A stretch of DNA of 64,000 bases from Hyperoodon ampullatus. Taxonomy: Eukaryota > Chordata > Mammalia > Artiodactyla > Ziphiidae. The stretch covers positions 126,881,530-126,945,529 of the forward strand of contig OX457061.1 in the NCBI GenBank assembly GCA_949752795.1, in the 5' to 3' direction. The position numbers and the translations under genes were made by a program. Positions 61,718 to 64,000 of the stretch are shown here, in pieces (position 1 is the stretch's first letter; each line of letters starts with the position of its first letter). A model generated the notes under the pieces. That model did not search any database and had not been told where the DNA came from. It saw only the letters and a program-made list of their open reading frames with translations.

Positions 61718-62705
61718 GGTTTTTTAAATTTTATTTATTTATTTTATTTTTTAATTGAAGTATAGCCGATTCACAATGCTGTGTTAATTACTGCTGTACA
61801 GCAAAGCGATTCAGTTATACGTATAGATACAATGTATTCCTTTTTTAATATTCTTTTTCTTTTTTAAAACATTATTTATTTATTTATTTATTTATTTACA
61901 TCTTTATTGGAGTATAATTGCTTCACATTGGTGTGTTAGTTTCTGCTGTATAACAAAGTGAATCAGTTATACATATACATATGTCCCCATATCCCCTCCC
62001 TCTTGCATCTCCCTCCCACCCTCCCTATCGCACCCCTCTAGGTAGTCACAAAGCACCGAGCTGATCTCCCTGTGCTCTGCGGCTGCTTCCCACTATCTAT
62101 CTACCTTACGTTTGGTAGTGTATATATGTCCATGCCACTCTCTCACTTTGTCCCAGCTTACCCTTCCCCCTCCCCATATCCTCAAGTCCATTCTCTAGTA
62201 GGTCTGTGTCTTTATTCCCGTCTTACCCCTAGGTTCTTCATGACATTTTTTTTTCTTAAATTCCATATATATGTGTCAGCATACGGTATTTGTCTTTCTC
62301 TTTCTGACTTACTTCACTCTGTATGACGGACTCTAGGTCCATCCACCTCACTACAAAAACTCCATTTCTTTTTATGGCTGAGTAATACTCCATTGTATAT
62401 ATGTGCCGCATCTTCTTTATCCATTCATCCGATGATGGACACTTAGGTTGTTTCCATCTCCTGGCTATTGTAAATAGAGCTGCAATGAACATTTTGGTAC
62501 ATGACTCTTTTTGATATATTCTTTTCCATTATAGTTTATCAGAGGATTTTGAATATAGCTCCCTGTGCTCTACAGTAGGACCTTGTTGTTTACCCATTCC
62601 ATATATAAAAGCTTACATCTGCTGACCCTGAGCTCCCAGTCCATCCCTCCCCCCCGCCCCTCTTGGCAACCACCAGTCTGTTCTCTACGTCTGTGAGTCT
62701 GTTTC
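61718..62705 (-). mobile_element. L1 3' fragment split by a second L1
   Basis: The outer antisense L1 3' end is in two parts, 61718-61857 and 62526-62705, which join in order (tattcttttccattatagtt) when the inner L1 is removed. Confidence 0.9.
61858..62515 (-). mobile_element. Nested L1 with TSD
   Basis: An antisense L1 of about 660 bp, from a TTTA tail through 3'UTR to the ORF2 C-terminal end (RHIYTMEYYSAIKRN). The duplication atattctttt is at 61848-61857 and 62516-62525. A different 3'UTR subfamily from its host. Confidence 0.94.
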
Positions 62706-63420
62706 TGTTTGTGAAACCATCTATGAAACAGAAAGAAAAGGGTCTATTCAAGGCACGAGCAGCGCAGTGGAGAGCGTACGGGAAGGTGTGAGGTCCTGGT
62801 CCAGGTGCAGCCTCGCAAAACTTTCTCGTTTGCCCAGGACACACTTCATCAGCAGGTTGAACCCTCACAATTGTGTGATGAACTTTAGTTTGGGAAGACG
62901 TCCCTGAAGTCTCCAGGGGGATGCTTTACACCCCTGATCACATAATCAACAAGGCTGTGTAACAGGAAATACCAGGTGTAAGCCAGAAAGAACTTGAACA
63001 GTTTGTCGCCACCAGGGAAGTTTTCAGCTTTAAATAGCACATTACAAAGTATTAGTTATAACACTGCCTCCCCTTACCTTGATCAAGAGTCAGTTCCAGA
63101 CTTGCAGGTGACCCCGAGATAAGCATAGAGGGGGTAAGCCTAAAATAACTATTTTACACAGGCAGCCTGAGCATGGGCGGTCTGGCCACAGTACAGGCAG
63201 ACCTCAGAGAATTAAACGGTCATGGAAGGTCCTCATGAACAAATATTTGTTTATTTTTGTTTACTTGTGGATTTTAAAGGAATAAAATCACATTTATTCT
63301 TTATCTTTCTTCCTAATCAAATCATAATATATTTGGCCCCTGTTTTGTTCTTGTTAAATATATATTATTCTGTATGTATAGTTGTAATTAGTGAAAAGTT
63401 TATATTTTATATTTTTATTT
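62706..63420. other. Intergenic, unique sequence
   Basis: No recognised feature. Confidence 0.5.
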
Positions 63421-63459
63421 AACATATGACACACACTTTACATGCTCCAAAGGAAGTTT

Positions 63460-64000
63460 TGTATTTATTATTTTAATGGCTGAATAATATTCTATCAAAT
63501 GACTGTACCTTAATTTAACGTCTAGACTATTGTCTTTTTCCCAATTTGCTTTCTATTACAAATATTATTTTAATAAACTAAACTTATTTCCTTTTATATT
63601 ACTTTTAATAAACATTATTTCCTTTTATATTAGTTCCTTGGGTTAAATTCTTAGAAGTATGATATTAAGTCAAAGAGTACACTTTTTATTTGTATAAGAT
63701 AAAACATTTTTATATTATTTTTGAAGTTTTTGCCATCTTATGACTAATAAACTGAATCTATATTCTTTCAAGACACTCTTGCTAGTAGGGGTTAGTTTCT
63801 TTCTAATTAAATATGCATTGAACTGTATCTCATTACACTTCTAATTTGCATTTTGAAATTATATTGTGCATGTCAATTTTCCACTTTCACATTAATTGAT
63901 TTTTACCCTTGTATGAATAGTTCAGATGCTTAGCCCATTTTTCTTCACATATTTCTTGCAAATCTGAAGGGGTTCTTTATGTAATACACACCAATAGTGT
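63460..64000 (-). mobile_element. Old L1 fragment, antisense, runs off the window
   Basis: Very diverged: ggctgaataatattctatca, ttgggttaaattcttagaag, then atctcattacacttctaatt follow antisense L1 ORF2 C-terminal order. Confidence 0.55.

Noticed and set aside
1..64000. CRISPR-like arrays or a bacterial-type system.
   Set aside because: All direct repeats are microsatellites, short tandem duplications or transposons; the window is plainly mammalian.

Overview
This is a mammalian, almost certainly cetacean, nuclear window. The main evidence is the repeat content. At least eleven copies of the tRNA-derived CHR SINE family (known from whales, hippos and, as older subfamilies, other cetartiodactyls) are scattered on both strands, several with clean target-site duplications. 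Many cetartiodactyl L1 3' ends are also present. I see no BovB/Bov-tA and no pig PRE-1 elements. I cannot tell toothed from baleen whale.

The only protein-coding gene I can support is the 5' part of annexin A10 (ANXA10) on the minus strand. Its three coding exons are too short to stand out as long open frames: exon 1 (41842-41859 coding, with 5'UTR above), exon 2 (12863-12944) and exon 3 (6639-6733). They join in phase (18 + 82 + 95 nt = 65 codons), have GT/AG splice sites, and match the N-terminus and first half of annexin repeat 1. Intron 1 is about 28.9 kb and intron 2 about 6.1 kb. The rest of the gene lies beyond base 1. Two TATA-like boxes in a 59-bp tandem duplication lie 200-270 bp upstream of the ATG.

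Layout: 1-4257, a 5'-truncated minus-strand L1 inside intron 3, with a CHR SINE inside it; 4258-6638, rest of the visible intron 3; 6734-12862, intron 2 (tetranucleotide repeat, L1 pieces, CA repeat); 12945-41841, intron 1, with nested SINE/L1 insertions, two MaLR-type LTR relics, L2/MIR relics and an old plus-strand L1 at 31.5-34.2 kb; 41842-42130, exon 1 and promoter; 42131-64000, upstream intergenic DNA. The intergenic part holds a mariner transposase relic nested in an old L1 and overrun by a younger L1 (46.1-50.3 kb), a long L2 copy split by an L1 (52.6-54.4 kb), a solo LTR (59.1-59.7 kb), and nested L1 3' ends near 62 kb.

I found no RNA genes, CRISPR arrays or operon-like structures, and none would be expected. 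The most interesting points are the GC-rich, fast-changing exon 3 of ANXA10, the duplicated TATA/promoter block, the catalytically dead mariner with a deletion around it, a twin-primed L1 inversion, and an unassigned antisense coding-like relic at 56.4-56.9 kb.
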